Positions 25,855 through 35,215 of a stretch of 64,000 nucleotides of DNA are shown here, in pieces. Within the stretch, counting starts at the first letter, position 1. Each line of letters opens with the position of its first letter. The notes beneath the pieces were generated by a model, which was given only the letters and a program-made list of their open reading frames with translations, did no database searches and was not told the DNA's origin. The DNA is from JBJYKD01 sp049310025 (GTDB lineage Bacteria > Bacillota > Thermosediminibacteria > Thermosediminibacterales > Tepidanaerobacteraceae), in the NCBI RefSeq assembly GCF_049310025.1, contig NZ_JBJYKD010000001.1:1-64000 (forward strand), given 5' to 3'. Made by a program: the position numbers and the translations under genes.

Positions 25855-26859
25855 TCACCGGAGCGACACGTCGCCGCTTAAAACCCTTACAATTTCACCA
25901 TCGTTTCTTTTAACCATCAAAGCCCCTTCATCGTCTATATCCAGGGCTATGCCGTCAAAACTATCGTTTTTCCGTATTATTTTTACAGGCCTCGCCAGAT
26001 TGCAGCACAGGCTCCTCCACTTCTCAAAAATATTTTTAAAACCCTGGTTCATGGCTGTAAAGTAGTAATTTTCAAAGCTTTCGAGAAAACCGGTCAACAC
26101 CTCTATGCGACTGGCTGCTTCTTTCTTTTCCAGCTTCAGAGAAGTGGCCCTGTCTTTAAGCTCCCCGGGGAAATCGTCGTTATTCACATTTATGCCTATC
26201 CCTATGACCACATAATTTACTGCATCCATTTCTGCGCTAATTTCCGTGAGAATTCCGCATACCTTTTTACCGTTTATCATGACATCGTTGGGCCACTTTA
26301 TGGCCGCATCAAGGCCGGTCCCGCCTTTTATGGTTTCCGCCACAGCCACCGCCGTCAGCATCGTGAGTTTTGGAGCTTCATAGGGCACGAGATCAGGTCT
26401 CAATATCATCGAAAGCCATATGCCGGCACCTCTGGGGGAAACCCACGCCCTGCCCATGCGCCCCTTCCCGCCCACCTGTTCCTCGGCAAGCAACAGAGTC
26501 CCGTGAACGGCGCCCTCCAGGGCCAGTTTCCTGGCTTCATCATTGGTGGAGCCGACAGTTGTAAAATAATAAATCCTCCTGCCCAAAAAAGAAAGCTTCA
26601 CTCTGGCCCACACTTCTTCCGGCAGGAGCAGGTCTGGGGACCGAACCAGCCGGTAACCGAGGCGGGTAGATGACTCAATTTTATACCCCATTTGCCTCAA
26701 GAGGTTAATGTGCTTCCAGATGGCCGTACGCGTGACGCCGAATCTTTCGCTTATTTCCTCTCCCGATATATACTCTCCCTTTTTTGAGAGGAGCAGCATG
26801 AGAAGCTTATCGGGATTTGACATATCCGCAACCAGTGAAAGTTTTTCCCTGTTACCCAT
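25855..26859 (-). CDS. birA: Biotin--protein ligase and biotin operon repressor
   Basis: A 334-residue bifunctional BirA. The N-terminal winged helix (GEYISGEEISERFGVTRTAIWKHINLLRQMGYKIES) binds DNA; the catalytic domain holds the biotinyl-adenylate loop GGKGRMGRAW and KWPNDVMINGKKVCGIL, followed by the C-terminal SH3-like domain. It attaches biotin to carboxylase or decarboxylase carrier domains and represses biotin genes; none of those genes is in the window. The start ATG 26859 follows GTGAGG by about 5 nt. Confidence 0.95.
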   Translation of the reverse strand: MGNREKLSLVADMSNPDKLLMLLLSKKGEYISGEEISERFGVTRTAIWKHINLLRQMGYKIESSTRLGYRLVRSPDLLLPEEVWARVKLSFLGRRIYYFTTVGSTNDEARKLALEGAVHGTLLLAEEQVGGKGRMGRAWVSPRGAGIWLSMILRPDLVPYEAPKLTMLTAVAVAETIKGGTGLDAAIKWPNDVMINGKKVCGILTEISAEMDAVNYVVIGIGINVNNDDFPGELKDRATSLKLEKKEAASRIEVLTGFLESFENYYFTAMNQGFKNIFEKWRSLCCNLARPVKIIRKNDSFDGIALDIDDEGALMVKRNDGEIVRVLSGDVSLR

Positions 26860-27045
26860 AATTTCCTCACTTCTAAACATTTTGCTACAACAATTATATA
26901 ACCCCCAAGGCTATAGTTCAATATTATTAATTCCCGGCCACACGCCGGAATCAGCCTATGTCTGGTTATTTTTATCTGCAAAGAATATGATTTCAACTTA
27001 AGATCCATTACATCATGGCGGGCCCCGAAGCAAAATAGCGAAGAA

Positions 27046-27072
27046 AGCCGTCCTCCAGGACGGCTTCTTTTT
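27046..27072 (-). terminator. Terminator after the OsmC gene (bidirectional)
   Basis: AGCCGTCC-TCCA-GGACGGCT is a perfect 8-bp stem. The plus-strand side is followed by TCTTTTT and the minus-strand side by TTCTT. It begins 16 nt past the OsmC stop. Confidence 0.75.
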
Positions 27073-27087
27073 GTTCAATTTGCAATT

Positions 27088-27528
27088 TTATTTTTCGATC
27101 ACATACGTGCCCAAAACCGGCACCCCTTGCAAAGTGTCCCTGACGGGGCAGCGATTTTCTATGATCTCATACAGTTTTTTAATTTTATCTTCGGGCGAGT
27201 CGGAAACGATGTGCATCTTATACCTGATGTCCGAAAAACCCTTCCGGACATTGGGGTTCTTGCCCATGAAACCGTCGGGGTCAAGGTCTCCCTCCAGTTC
27301 CACCGAAAAACCTTTTAACTCTACGCCGCACATGGGAGCAAAAGAGCTGGCCACTATGCTCATGCAGCCGCCCAGCGAACACAAAAGCATTTCCACCGGA
27401 TTCATAGCCGTATCGGTACCACCCAGGCTTTTGGGTTCGTCTACTCTGACCCTGAATCCTCTGGCATCGCCCTCCGCCACAAGACCGCCTTTCCAGTCTA
27501 CTCTGGCGCTGAAAGTTACTTTAGCCAT
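27088..27528 (-). CDS. OsmC family peroxiredoxin-like protein
   Basis: A 146-residue OsmC/Ohr-superfamily protein. The two conserved cysteines of the thiol-dependent hydroperoxide reductase fold are in LLCSLGGCMSIVASSFAP (redox/scaffold region) and ENRCPVRDTL. The N-terminal strand region VTFSARVDWKGG is typical of the YhfA-like subgroup. Its role is probably detoxification of organic peroxides in a cytoplasm otherwise lacking oxygen. Monocistronic with its own terminator. Confidence 0.85.
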   Translation of the reverse strand: MAKVTFSARVDWKGGLVAEGDARGFRVRVDEPKSLGGTDTAMNPVEMLLCSLGGCMSIVASSFAPMCGVELKGFSVELEGDLDPDGFMGKNPNVRKGFSDIRYKMHIVSDSPEDKIKKLYEIIENRCPVRDTLQGVPVLGTYVIEK

Positions 27529-27703
27529 TGAACTTCCCCCTTTTTAAAACCTCTTCTTGATTTTTATTTGTTTGCCTAAATAAATATTGCAATTCTTGTG
27601 CCAATCTTCACTTTTGAAAATGGCTTTAAAAAGCGGGACTGGGGTGCCGGTATCTCCAAAGGAATGTATAAATTTTTAAACACTGACCGTTATTATATAC
27701 ATC

Positions 27704-27997
27704 TTAACCACCGTCGATGACATCGTCGGCATAATATCTGGGCCGGGTTTTGTCGTTGCCGAGATAGTGCAAATTTGCGTATATGTTTACGGTATGGGCA
27801 TTGCTGTTGTGCCGTATTTTTACGTCTTTGGGCACCGCGTCATCCTGGTGGTAATTGAGATACTGCTTCAATATATCGAGGGCATTGGCTTCGCTGATAT
27901 TGTCATAAAACGTCTTATATATCTCTTCGGGTATCTCCAGCATGATATTGTGCAAACCGTCTCTGACGGCCCTGGTCTCACGGATAGAATCAAGCAT
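27704..27997 (-). CDS. Small uncharacterised protein (97 aa)
   Basis: No family recognised. The protein is acidic and soluble, with a helical first half (IRETRAVRDGLHNIMLEIPEEIYKTFYDNISEANALDILKQYL). GGAGGT precedes the ATG by 6 nt, which supports translation. It follows the other small gene by 16 nt, so the two form a short operon. Confidence 0.7.
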   Translation of the reverse strand: MLDSIRETRAVRDGLHNIMLEIPEEIYKTFYDNISEANALDILKQYLNYHQDDAVPKDVKIRHNSNAHTVNIYANLHYLGNDKTRPRYYADDVIDGG

Positions 27998-28013
27998 AAT
28001 ATACCTCCGCCAA

Positions 28014-28220
28014 TTAGTCTTTCTCCCGGGTCTCTTTATTCTTTGCGGTTAAATTATTGGGAGGGGTCTTTAAAGGGTTTTTTCTGGTAAATTCTCCGGA
28101 CAATTCATAGTTTTCGGGTCTTTCGTCGTCCACCAGGTCGCCTTTAAACCTCATTTTTTGCATCTGAGGTATCAGTTCGTTTATATCGACTTTTTTCTTC
28201 GGCAGCCTTTTTTTGCCCAT
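28014..28220 (-). CDS. Small basic uncharacterised protein (68 aa)
   Basis: The lysine-rich N-terminus MGKKRLPKKKVDINELIPQ is followed by MRFKGDLVDDERPENYELSG and a low-complexity, probably disordered tail. No family recognised. GGGAGG lies about 8 nt before the ATG. Upstream partner of the 97-residue gene. Confidence 0.7.
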   Translation of the reverse strand: MGKKRLPKKKVDINELIPQMQKMRFKGDLVDDERPENYELSGEFTRKNPLKTPPNNLTAKNKETREKD

Positions 28221-28362
28221 TAAAATTCCTCCCGAAAGCTCATTTATTTAAGTTTATTATTTCCTTTTAGTTAAAAATAACTCGCTTTCGGTTCTGTATT
28301 TACGGATTGTGATCTTTAAAAATCTAAACCGGCTTTCTTAAAAAAAATCTAATACACGGGTC

Positions 28363-28392
28363 TAAAAAAGGGCCCTCACTTAAGTGAAGGCC
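28363..28392 (-). terminator. Terminator of the MBL hydrolase-typA unit
   Basis: On the minus strand GGCCTTCAC-TTAA-GTGAGGGCC (one wobble) is followed by CTTTTTTAG, about 85 nt past the typA stop. Confidence 0.75.
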
Positions 28393-28475
28393 TGCCTGAA
28401 AACCATTCTTTTATGAATCCACCGATTTTTTAATTTATCAAAAATTGGGGCACCACTGCGTAAATGCATTAAACG

Positions 28476-30296
28476 TTAGCCTCTGGCCCTCGCCTTCTGC
28501 CTCTCCTGGCGGGAAAGCATGGCTTTGCGCATGCGTATGCTCTTTGGAGTCACCTCTACCAGTTCGTCTTCTTCGATAAATTCCAGGCATTTTTCCAGTG
28601 TCATTTCTTTAGGCGGAGTAAGCCTTAGGGCTTCTTCAGCGGTTGAAGAACGCATGTTGGTAACATGCTTTTTTTTGCAAACATTGATATCCAGGTCGCC
28701 GGACCGAGAATTTTCGCCCACTATCATGCCCTCATATACCCTGACGCCCGGTCCTATAAATATCGTGCCCCTTTCCTGGGCATTATATAAACCATAAGTC
28801 GTGGCTTCACCGCTCTCGAAGGCCACCAGGGCTCCCCGGCTGCGGGCGGGGATTTCACCTTTATAGGGTGTATAACCTGCAAAAACAGAATAAATAATAC
28901 CTTCTCCTTTAGTATCTGTCATGAATTCCGAGCGATAACCAAGAAGCCCCCTGGTGGGGATTTGAAACTCTAATCTCATAGACCCGTTTCCCAGATTCTC
29001 CATATTTATTAACTGTCCTCTGCGAACTCCCACTTTCTCCATAACTACGCCCAGATACTCCTCGGGGATATCTATCACCACCGACTCCACGGGTTCCATT
29101 TTCCTGCCGTCTATCTCTTTTATTATGACCATGGGTTTTGATACCTGAAATTCATACCCTTCCCGCCGCATGGTCTCGATCAGCACAGAAAGGTGCAACT
29201 CACCCCGGCCGGAAACCTTGAAGCTATCCGGGCTGTCTGTCTCCTCTACCCGCAGGCTTATATTGGTCTTCGCCTCTTTAAAAAGCCTCTCTCTTAAATG
29301 CCTTGAAGTTACATATTCCCCTTCCTGCCCCGCAAAGGGGCTGTTGTTTACGCTGAAAATCATGGAAAGGGTGGGCTCGTCTATATCCACATATGGCACG
29401 GGCTCGGGGCTATCCGGGTCCACTATGGTTTCCCCTATCTCTATGTCGTCGATGCCCGTCACCGCCACAATATCTCCTACCGTAGCCGCCTGCACACTCT
29501 CTCTTTTCAGACCCAAAAACTGAAAAAGATTGCTGATTTTCGTCCTGCTGATGCCACCGTCTTTCCTGCATATGGCGTACTCCCTGCCCGCCACAATGGT
29601 TCCCCTGAACACCCGGCCTATGGCGATCCTCCCTACATAATCGTCGTAATCCAGGGTGGTGACAAGCACCTGCACCGGGGCCTCCCGATCCCCTGCAGGC
29701 GCCGGAATATGGTTCACAATGGTGTCAAATAACGGTTTCAAATTTTCTCCGGCCTCTTCCATTGACAGCTTTGCAATACCCTCTTTAGCCGAGGCGTAAA
29801 CCACAGGAAAATCTATCTGGGAATCGTCGGCTCCGAGTTCGATAAACAGTTCCAGTACCTCGTCCAGCACCTGATTTACGCGGGCGTCAGGCCGGTCTAT
29901 CTTGTTTATAACGACTATGGCCGGCAGCCCCAGGGCCAGGGCCTTTTTAAGGACAAAACGGGTCTGGGGCATGGGGCCTTCAAAGGCGTCCACAAGCAAA
30001 AGCACCCCATCCACCATTTTCAACACGCGCTCCACTTCGCCGCCGAAATCCGCGTGTCCCGGGGTATCCACGATGTTTATTTTAATGCCGTTGTAGGTCA
30101 CAGCGGTATTTTTGGCGAGAATGGTGATTCCCCGTTCCCTTTCCAGGTCGTTAAAGTCCAGTATTCGTTCTTCCACCCTTTGATTTTGCCGGAAAATGCC
30201 GCTTTGTTTCAGCATTCCGTCCACCAGCGTGGTCTTGCCGTGATCCACGTGGGCTATAATCGCAATGTTTCTTATGTCTTCTCTTTTTGTGATCAT
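28476..30296 (-). CDS. typA: Ribosome-associated GTPase TypA/BipA
   Basis: A 606-residue translational GTPase. G-domain motifs: AHVDHGKTT (G1), the GITI switch I region (RERGITI), DTPGHADFGGEV (G3) and NKID (G4). Domains II, III and V and the BipA-specific C-terminal domain (GLLGYRSEFMTDTKGEGI, KKHVTNMRSSTAEEALRL) follow. It acts on the ribosome and in 50S assembly or stress growth. It lies 20 nt after the MBL hydrolase gene and is probably co-transcribed. Confidence 0.97.
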   Translation of the reverse strand: MITKREDIRNIAIIAHVDHGKTTLVDGMLKQSGIFRQNQRVEERILDFNDLERERGITILAKNTAVTYNGIKINIVDTPGHADFGGEVERVLKMVDGVLLLVDAFEGPMPQTRFVLKKALALGLPAIVVINKIDRPDARVNQVLDEVLELFIELGADDSQIDFPVVYASAKEGIAKLSMEEAGENLKPLFDTIVNHIPAPAGDREAPVQVLVTTLDYDDYVGRIAIGRVFRGTIVAGREYAICRKDGGISRTKISNLFQFLGLKRESVQAATVGDIVAVTGIDDIEIGETIVDPDSPEPVPYVDIDEPTLSMIFSVNNSPFAGQEGEYVTSRHLRERLFKEAKTNISLRVEETDSPDSFKVSGRGELHLSVLIETMRREGYEFQVSKPMVIIKEIDGRKMEPVESVVIDIPEEYLGVVMEKVGVRRGQLINMENLGNGSMRLEFQIPTRGLLGYRSEFMTDTKGEGIIYSVFAGYTPYKGEIPARSRGALVAFESGEATTYGLYNAQERGTIFIGPGVRVYEGMIVGENSRSGDLDINVCKKKHVTNMRSSTAEEALRLTPPKEMTLEKCLEFIEEDELVEVTPKSIRMRKAMLSRQERQKARARG

Positions 30297-30316
30297 GTTC
30301 TATCTCTCCCAAAAAC

Positions 30317-31207
30317 TCAAACGTAAAAGTACATTTTCCCGTCTATGATATCCATGGTTATGGAGTTTTTCTCCAAAAGATAGGTCAAAAAAGCGCTGAC
30401 CGAGGTCAGAGTTATAAAATACTGGGGCACATTCATGGGTATCATGTATTTTTTAATTATAAGTTCGGCCAGATCCTCCCGGGTCAGCGGCTGGGATAAA
30501 TACTCCAGCATCAAATTTATGTTGTCCTGGATGTTATCGATGTTTTTCCGGATGAGTGCCGCCGGGTCTTGCAACGGCTTTTCGCTGTGAGATATAACGT
30601 AATAATCGTAATCCGTCGTGAGCAGGTATTCCAGGGTTTTGAGGTGTTCGCTTACATCGAATATAAAAGGCAGGGGATATTTTGCCATCTTTTCTTCGCT
30701 GAAAAAAGCGTCTCCGCAAAAGAGCACATTGTCTTCGGTAGCAACCCCTATCTGGTCGAGGGTATGCCCTTTCAAAGGCACTATTTCAAACTTTTTATCT
30801 CCCAGTTCCACAGGGCCCTCTGCAAGCTCTATGTCCACGAAGGTCTCCCGGGCTTTTACGAATTTGGCCGAGAGACCGGGGATAGGGCTTGCCCCATAAA
30901 AAACCATTCCCTCAAAGGAATTGTTTTCCATAAAAAGTTTTTCTCTCTTCGATGCGGCTATGCGGGTACCGGTATGGTTTTGTCTTATATAATCATCCGC
31001 CCCGAAATGGTCCGGGTGCGCGTGGGTGTTTACGATGTATTTCACCTTTAACTTCTCAGCTTCCAGCACTTCCAGGAGATGCTTTCCGGCCGTGTTGTCG
31101 ATACCGCTGTCTATAAGTGTGCAAAAACCGTTCCTGTATCTGTACACGCCTACATTGGTGGCACTGTGTATATAGTAAGTATGACCTCTCAATTTAATAA
31201 GTTCCAC
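30317..31207 (-). CDS. Metallo-beta-lactamase fold hydrolase
   Basis: A 296-residue MBL-superfamily protein with the zinc motif THAHPDHFGADD, a later CGDAFFS and a C-terminal His (ISHSEKPLQ). GTG at 31207 is favoured because GGAGG lies 8 nt upstream. Family members hydrolyse thioesters, lactones and other substrates; the substrate here is unknown. First gene of the pair with typA. Confidence 0.85.
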   Translation of the reverse strand: MELIKLRGHTYYIHSATNVGVYRYRNGFCTLIDSGIDNTAGKHLLEVLEAEKLKVKYIVNTHAHPDHFGADDYIRQNHTGTRIAASKREKLFMENNSFEGMVFYGASPIPGLSAKFVKARETFVDIELAEGPVELGDKKFEIVPLKGHTLDQIGVATEDNVLFCGDAFFSEEKMAKYPLPFIFDVSEHLKTLEYLLTTDYDYYVISHSEKPLQDPAALIRKNIDNIQDNINLMLEYLSQPLTREDLAELIIKKYMIPMNVPQYFITLTSVSAFLTYLLEKNSITMDIIDGKMYFYV

Positions 31208-31310
31208 TGTAAAGTCCTCCGATATTTCTGGTATCAAATTTCACCACTATATTATAAATAAATTGGCCTCCCAAAATCAAGTAAACTATTTTTCAGGAAA
31301 CGCACGGACA

Positions 31311-31335
31311 AAAATACGGCCACCCGACGGTGGCC
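31311..31335 (-). terminator. Terminator after the macro-domain gene
   Basis: On the minus strand GGCCACC-GTCG-GGTGGCC is followed by GTATTTTT, about 45 nt past the stop. Confidence 0.75.
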
Positions 31336-31378
31336 TCATGGTTTTGGGCTTATTAAAACACCTGTTTTTTTATGATTT

Positions 31379-31855
31379 CTACCCTTTGCACAATTCAATG
31401 AAATCCTCGTTAATATCCATGACGGTAATGTCGATATCCTTAACTTCCCCCATGATCTCCTTAAATGCCGCGGCCACATCCTTTTTGGGGACCCCGCCCA
31501 CTCCTGTCGCCAGCGCCGGAATGACCATGGATTTGACGCTCATCTGCCGGGCTTTATTCAGCAGGGATACGAGGCATTTCTTCACTACTTCTACGCTGGA
31601 GGGCTCCGCCGGGTATTTCATGGTGACGGCATGAAATACATACTTTGCTTTGAGCTTGCCCGCCGTCGTGACATATACGTCCCCCGGTTGTGGGTCCGTC
31701 TCCCTGCACACTTTAATTGCCTCATCTTCTATGATTTTCCCGCCTGCTTTTTTTATGGCGTACGCCACCCCGTCGCCCATGGGTCCAATGCCGTTGGCCG
31801 CATTTACTATCACGTCGGCCTCGGCTTTGGTTATGTCTCCAACCACCGCTTTCAT
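31379..31855 (-). CDS. Macro domain protein
   Basis: A 158-residue single macro domain (MKAVVGDITKAEADVIVNAANG...). The ADP-ribose-binding signatures VNAANGIGPMGDGVAYAI and VIPALATGVGGVPKKDVAAAF are intact. Possible roles are removal of ADP-ribose or O-acetyl-ADP-ribose metabolism. ATG at 31855 follows GGGGTG by 8 nt; the open frame extends upstream over the neighbour but without a start signal. It lies 28 nt after the small gene at 31884. Confidence 0.88.
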   Translation of the reverse strand: MKAVVGDITKAEADVIVNAANGIGPMGDGVAYAIKKAGGKIIEDEAIKVCRETDPQPGDVYVTTAGKLKAKYVFHAVTMKYPAEPSSVEVVKKCLVSLLNKARQMSVKSMVIPALATGVGGVPKKDVAAAFKEIMGEVKDIDITVMDINEDFIELCKG

Positions 31856-31883
31856 ATTAACACACCCCACTCCAAGCGCGAAT

Positions 31884-32207
31884 TTAATGTCCGCAGCAGC
31901 AATCAGCTTTATCGCCCGACACTTCTTTAAATTTGTTTTTCCAGTACTCGCATTTTGCCCGCATTTCATTTACGAGCCGCAAATCCTGTTCGGTATGAAA
32001 GCCTTCTTCAACCCGGGTTTCCGCAGATTTAACACCTTCTTCAAAGATATCCAGAGCTTTTTTAAACAGTTCCTCGGCGAAGGCCGCCCTTTCCCTTTCG
32101 TGGGGCCACTGGGCTTGCCTTGAGTCCCTGATAAAGGCTTTGAGCATGTCAAAAAACTTTTCCCCATCGGTATAAAGGTTGATGCCAAATTCCAGATTTT
32201 TAATCAT
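31884..32207 (-). CDS. Uncharacterised helical protein (107 aa)
   Basis: An alpha-helical, charged protein (FFDMLKAFIRDSRQAQWPHERERAAFAEELFKKALDIFEEG) with a C-terminal cluster CCCGH that could bind metal. No family recognised. GGGAGGGG precedes the ATG. It forms a two-gene unit with the macro-domain gene, so a link to ADP-ribose metabolism is possible but not shown. Confidence 0.7.
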   Translation of the reverse strand: MIKNLEFGINLYTDGEKFFDMLKAFIRDSRQAQWPHERERAAFAEELFKKALDIFEEGVKSAETRVEEGFHTEQDLRLVNEMRAKCEYWKNKFKEVSGDKADCCCGH

Positions 32208-32311
32208 TTATAAACGCCCCTCCCCGGCCCGTTATGTAATTTATTAATTCCACAAACTATTGAAAATTCCTTCCGGGAAAGTTATACAAAAGATAAAAAT
32301 GCTTTTTTAAA

Positions 32312-34948
32312 TTAAATGACCGCGCTCAGACCCGCCAGCGCCAGCACCATCATCCACATATTCCTGTCAAGAGGGGTGGTCTGAAATACGGGCTGAAAAA
32401 AAGGCACATGCACCACCATGACGAGAAGACCCGTCGAGCATAAAACGGCCAGGGTAAGGTATATGTTGGAAAAGGGATTCTGTTCCCACGCGCCTTTTCT
32501 TTCGGTGCGGCACTCGAATACAAAAATGAGCTGCGCCAGGACCAGTGTGCAGAAAGCCGCCGTCCTTGATACCATGAGGTTGCCCTTACTGTACATGTTT
32601 GCCAGTATGAAGGCCGCCACGGTGGCTATGCTTATGAAAAACCCCCTGGAAATTATCTTTCCGCCAAGGCCACCGGAAAACACATTTTCACTTTTACCGC
32701 GCGGCTTCCGGTTCATCACGTCCTTTTCCGGAGGGTCTACCCCCAGGGCCATGGCCGGAAGACCGTCGGTCACCAGGTTCATCCACAATATCTGGATGGG
32801 GAGCAGAGGAAGCGGCAATCCGAGGGCACAGGTCCATATCATGGTGAGCACCTCCCCCACGTTGCAGGACAGCAGGTAACGAATAAATTTGCGTATGTTG
32901 TCGTAAATAATTCTTCCTTCTTCCACCGCCGCCACAATGCTGGCAAAATTATCGTCCATCAGGATCATGGCCGAGGCTTCCTTGGTTACGTCCGTGCCGC
33001 TTATGCCCATGGATACGCCTATATCGGCCTCTTTTACGGCGGGCGCGTCATTTACTCCGTCTCCCGTCATGGCCACCACATGTCCTTTCTTTTTCAGGGC
33101 TCTTACGATTTTTAGCTTATGCCTGGGCGTAACCCTGGCATACACGGCCACATCTTCCACGCATTTTAAAAATTCCGTTTCGCTCATATTGTCCAGTTCC
33201 CGGCCCGTGAGGATTTTGCTGTTCCGGCTGATCATCTTTAATTCCCTGGCGACGGCCCAGGCCGTAGCCCTGTGGTCGCCGGTAATCATTACCGGTTTTA
33301 TGCCGGAAGAAAAACATTTCTGGATGGCTTCTTTAGCCTCGGGCCTGGGTGGGTCGATCATCCCCATCATCCCAAGGAAAATCAGGTCTTTCTCAGGGTC
33401 TTTTTCCTCCATTTCGGATACGGAAATTTTCCTGTAAGCAAAAGCCAGCACCCGGAGAGCTTCGCGGCCCATCTCCTCATTTACGGCCAGAATTCTGGCT
33501 TGATCTTTTTTTGTGAGCTCCCGTATCTGCCCTGACTCCTCTATGCGGGTGCAAAGGGAAAGAATTATGTCGGGGGCGCCCTTGGTAAAAAGCAGCAGTT
33601 CACCCTTCCCTGATTTTACCACGACCGACATTCGCTTCCGGTCGGAGTCGAATGGCAATTCCTTTATTCTCTGGAAATTTCTGTCTACAATTTCTTTTTC
33701 CACACCGCCCTTCAAGCCCGCAATTAAAATTGCCAGTTCGGTTGGATCTCCCTGAGGTATGATTTCTTTCTGGCCTGTGAACGCTCCAAACAGCCCCCCT
33801 TTTTCCCTGCTCACCCGCGCATTATTGCAGGAAACTCCTATTTCCATCAGCCGCCTTACCGCCGGCGGAGGGGTTTTAAAAAGCCTGCCGTCGGCTGTAA
33901 TAAAATCGCCGTCGGGCCTGTAACCTGTGCCGGTCACCATCAAAGTTTCGCCGCCGACGTATATTTTTCTTACACTCATTTTGTTTTCCGTAAGGGTGCC
34001 GGTCTTGTCACTGCAAATAACGGTGGCGCAGCCGAGGGTCTCCACGGCGGGCAATTTCCTTACAATCACATTTTTCCTCACCATCCGCTGTACTCCCAGG
34101 GTAAGGACCACCGTAACTATTGCCGGTAAACCCTCGGGTATTGCCGCCACCGCCAGACTTACTCCAAATAAAAACATGTCGTAGATTTTTTCCCCCCGCA
34201 GCACCCCCAGCAAGGCCACCATGACGCAGATTGCAATGCATACCAGTACCAGCTGCTTACCCAGAATGTCCAGACGTCTTTGCAGCGGCGTCTGTTCTTC
34301 TTCTATCTTTCCCATCATACCCGCTATCCTGCCCATTTCGGTATCCATCCCGATACCCGTGACCAGCATCTTGCCCCGCCCCGAAACCACCAGGGTGCCC
34401 ATAAATGCCAGATTCCTCCGGTGAATCTTCATGTCCCCGCCGTCGCCGGGTTGGGTGGATTTTTCCACGGGTAGCGATTCCCCCGTGAGAATCGATTCAT
34501 CTATAGTCAATCCTTCCGCCTCCACCAGCTCTCCGTCGGCAGGCACCCGGTCTCCGCCTTCGAAAATGACTATGTCGCCGGGGACCACATCCCTGGCGGG
34601 GATCACCTTAATATCACCGTCCCGCAGGACCTTTGCGGTGGGTGCCGCCAGTTCTTTCAACGCCTCCAGGGACTTTTCGGTCCTGTATTCCTGGAAAAAT
34701 CCCAATATGCCGTTGATTATCACTATGGCGGTAATGGCAACGGCGTCCGCCACCTCGCCGAGATATGCGGAAATCAGAGTGGCGCTTAGAAGTACAAGGG
34801 TGATAAAATCATTGAACTGGCCTATGAATATTTTGAGCGGCGAAATTCTCCTGACATCCTGTACCTGGTTGTCTCCAAACAGCCTTTTCTTAAGCGGTAT
34901 TTCCCGGCTGGATAAGCCCCTTCCGGGATCGGTGCCGTAGTGCTCCAT
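32312..34948 (-). CDS. Calcium-transporting P-type ATPase (SERCA-like)
   Basis: An 878-residue type IIA P-type ATPase. Features in order: actuator motif TGES (ILTGESLPVEK), M4 calcium-site motif AAIPEGLPAIVT, phosphorylation loop CSDKTGTLTENKM, nucleotide-binding KGAPD, hinge GDGVNDAPAVKEADIGVSMG, and M6 NLVTDGLPAMALGVDPPE with the calcium-ligand Asn and Asp of SERCA/YloB-type pumps. It exports Ca2+ from the cytoplasm. GGAGGGG precedes the ATG. Monocistronic. Confidence 0.95.
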   Translation of the reverse strand: MEHYGTDPGRGLSSREIPLKKRLFGDNQVQDVRRISPLKIFIGQFNDFITLVLLSATLISAYLGEVADAVAITAIVIINGILGFFQEYRTEKSLEALKELAAPTAKVLRDGDIKVIPARDVVPGDIVIFEGGDRVPADGELVEAEGLTIDESILTGESLPVEKSTQPGDGGDMKIHRRNLAFMGTLVVSGRGKMLVTGIGMDTEMGRIAGMMGKIEEEQTPLQRRLDILGKQLVLVCIAICVMVALLGVLRGEKIYDMFLFGVSLAVAAIPEGLPAIVTVVLTLGVQRMVRKNVIVRKLPAVETLGCATVICSDKTGTLTENKMSVRKIYVGGETLMVTGTGYRPDGDFITADGRLFKTPPPAVRRLMEIGVSCNNARVSREKGGLFGAFTGQKEIIPQGDPTELAILIAGLKGGVEKEIVDRNFQRIKELPFDSDRKRMSVVVKSGKGELLLFTKGAPDIILSLCTRIEESGQIRELTKKDQARILAVNEEMGREALRVLAFAYRKISVSEMEEKDPEKDLIFLGMMGMIDPPRPEAKEAIQKCFSSGIKPVMITGDHRATAWAVARELKMISRNSKILTGRELDNMSETEFLKCVEDVAVYARVTPRHKLKIVRALKKKGHVVAMTGDGVNDAPAVKEADIGVSMGISGTDVTKEASAMILMDDNFASIVAAVEEGRIIYDNIRKFIRYLLSCNVGEVLTMIWTCALGLPLPLLPIQILWMNLVTDGLPAMALGVDPPEKDVMNRKPRGKSENVFSGGLGGKIISRGFFISIATVAAFILANMYSKGNLMVSRTAAFCTLVLAQLIFVFECRTERKGAWEQNPFSNIYLTLAVLCSTGLLVMVVHVPFFQPVFQTTPLDRNMWMMVLALAGLSAVI

Positions 34949-35094
34949 ATCTTTTCCCCTCCACCCAGGTGATTTACATTTAAAAACTTATTCCCGAGCT
35001 TTGGGGATTATGTCTAATTCTTAAAACCGGTGTTAGCCTTTTCTAATATTTAATATTTAAATATATTTTGATATGTAATATAATAGCTCTATAT

Positions 35095-35205
35095 GACAGC
35101 TGCTCTATACATTCTCGACTTTGCCTGTGACAGTCGAACGGCGGTTTCGAGTAACCCCTTCCATTGAGGGGTAAGGAGAACAATAAAAAATATTTATTCC
35201 ATCGG
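35095..35205 (+). promoter_or_regulatory. Possible structured leader of the LysE-family gene
   Basis: Two hairpins lie before the gene: TCGACT...AGTCGA (about 35120-35142) and CCCCT-TCCATTG-AGGGG (about 35156-35172). The GC content is higher than in the flanking AT-rich DNA. I cannot assign it to a known riboswitch family; it may be an unassigned element or simply an upstream terminator. Confidence 0.3.
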
Positions 35206-35215
35206 GGGGTTGTTC

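Noticed and set aside
26751..27008. 85-residue leftward open frame overlapping birA's start
   Set aside because: It overlaps the BirA winged-helix coding region in another frame and has no start signal.
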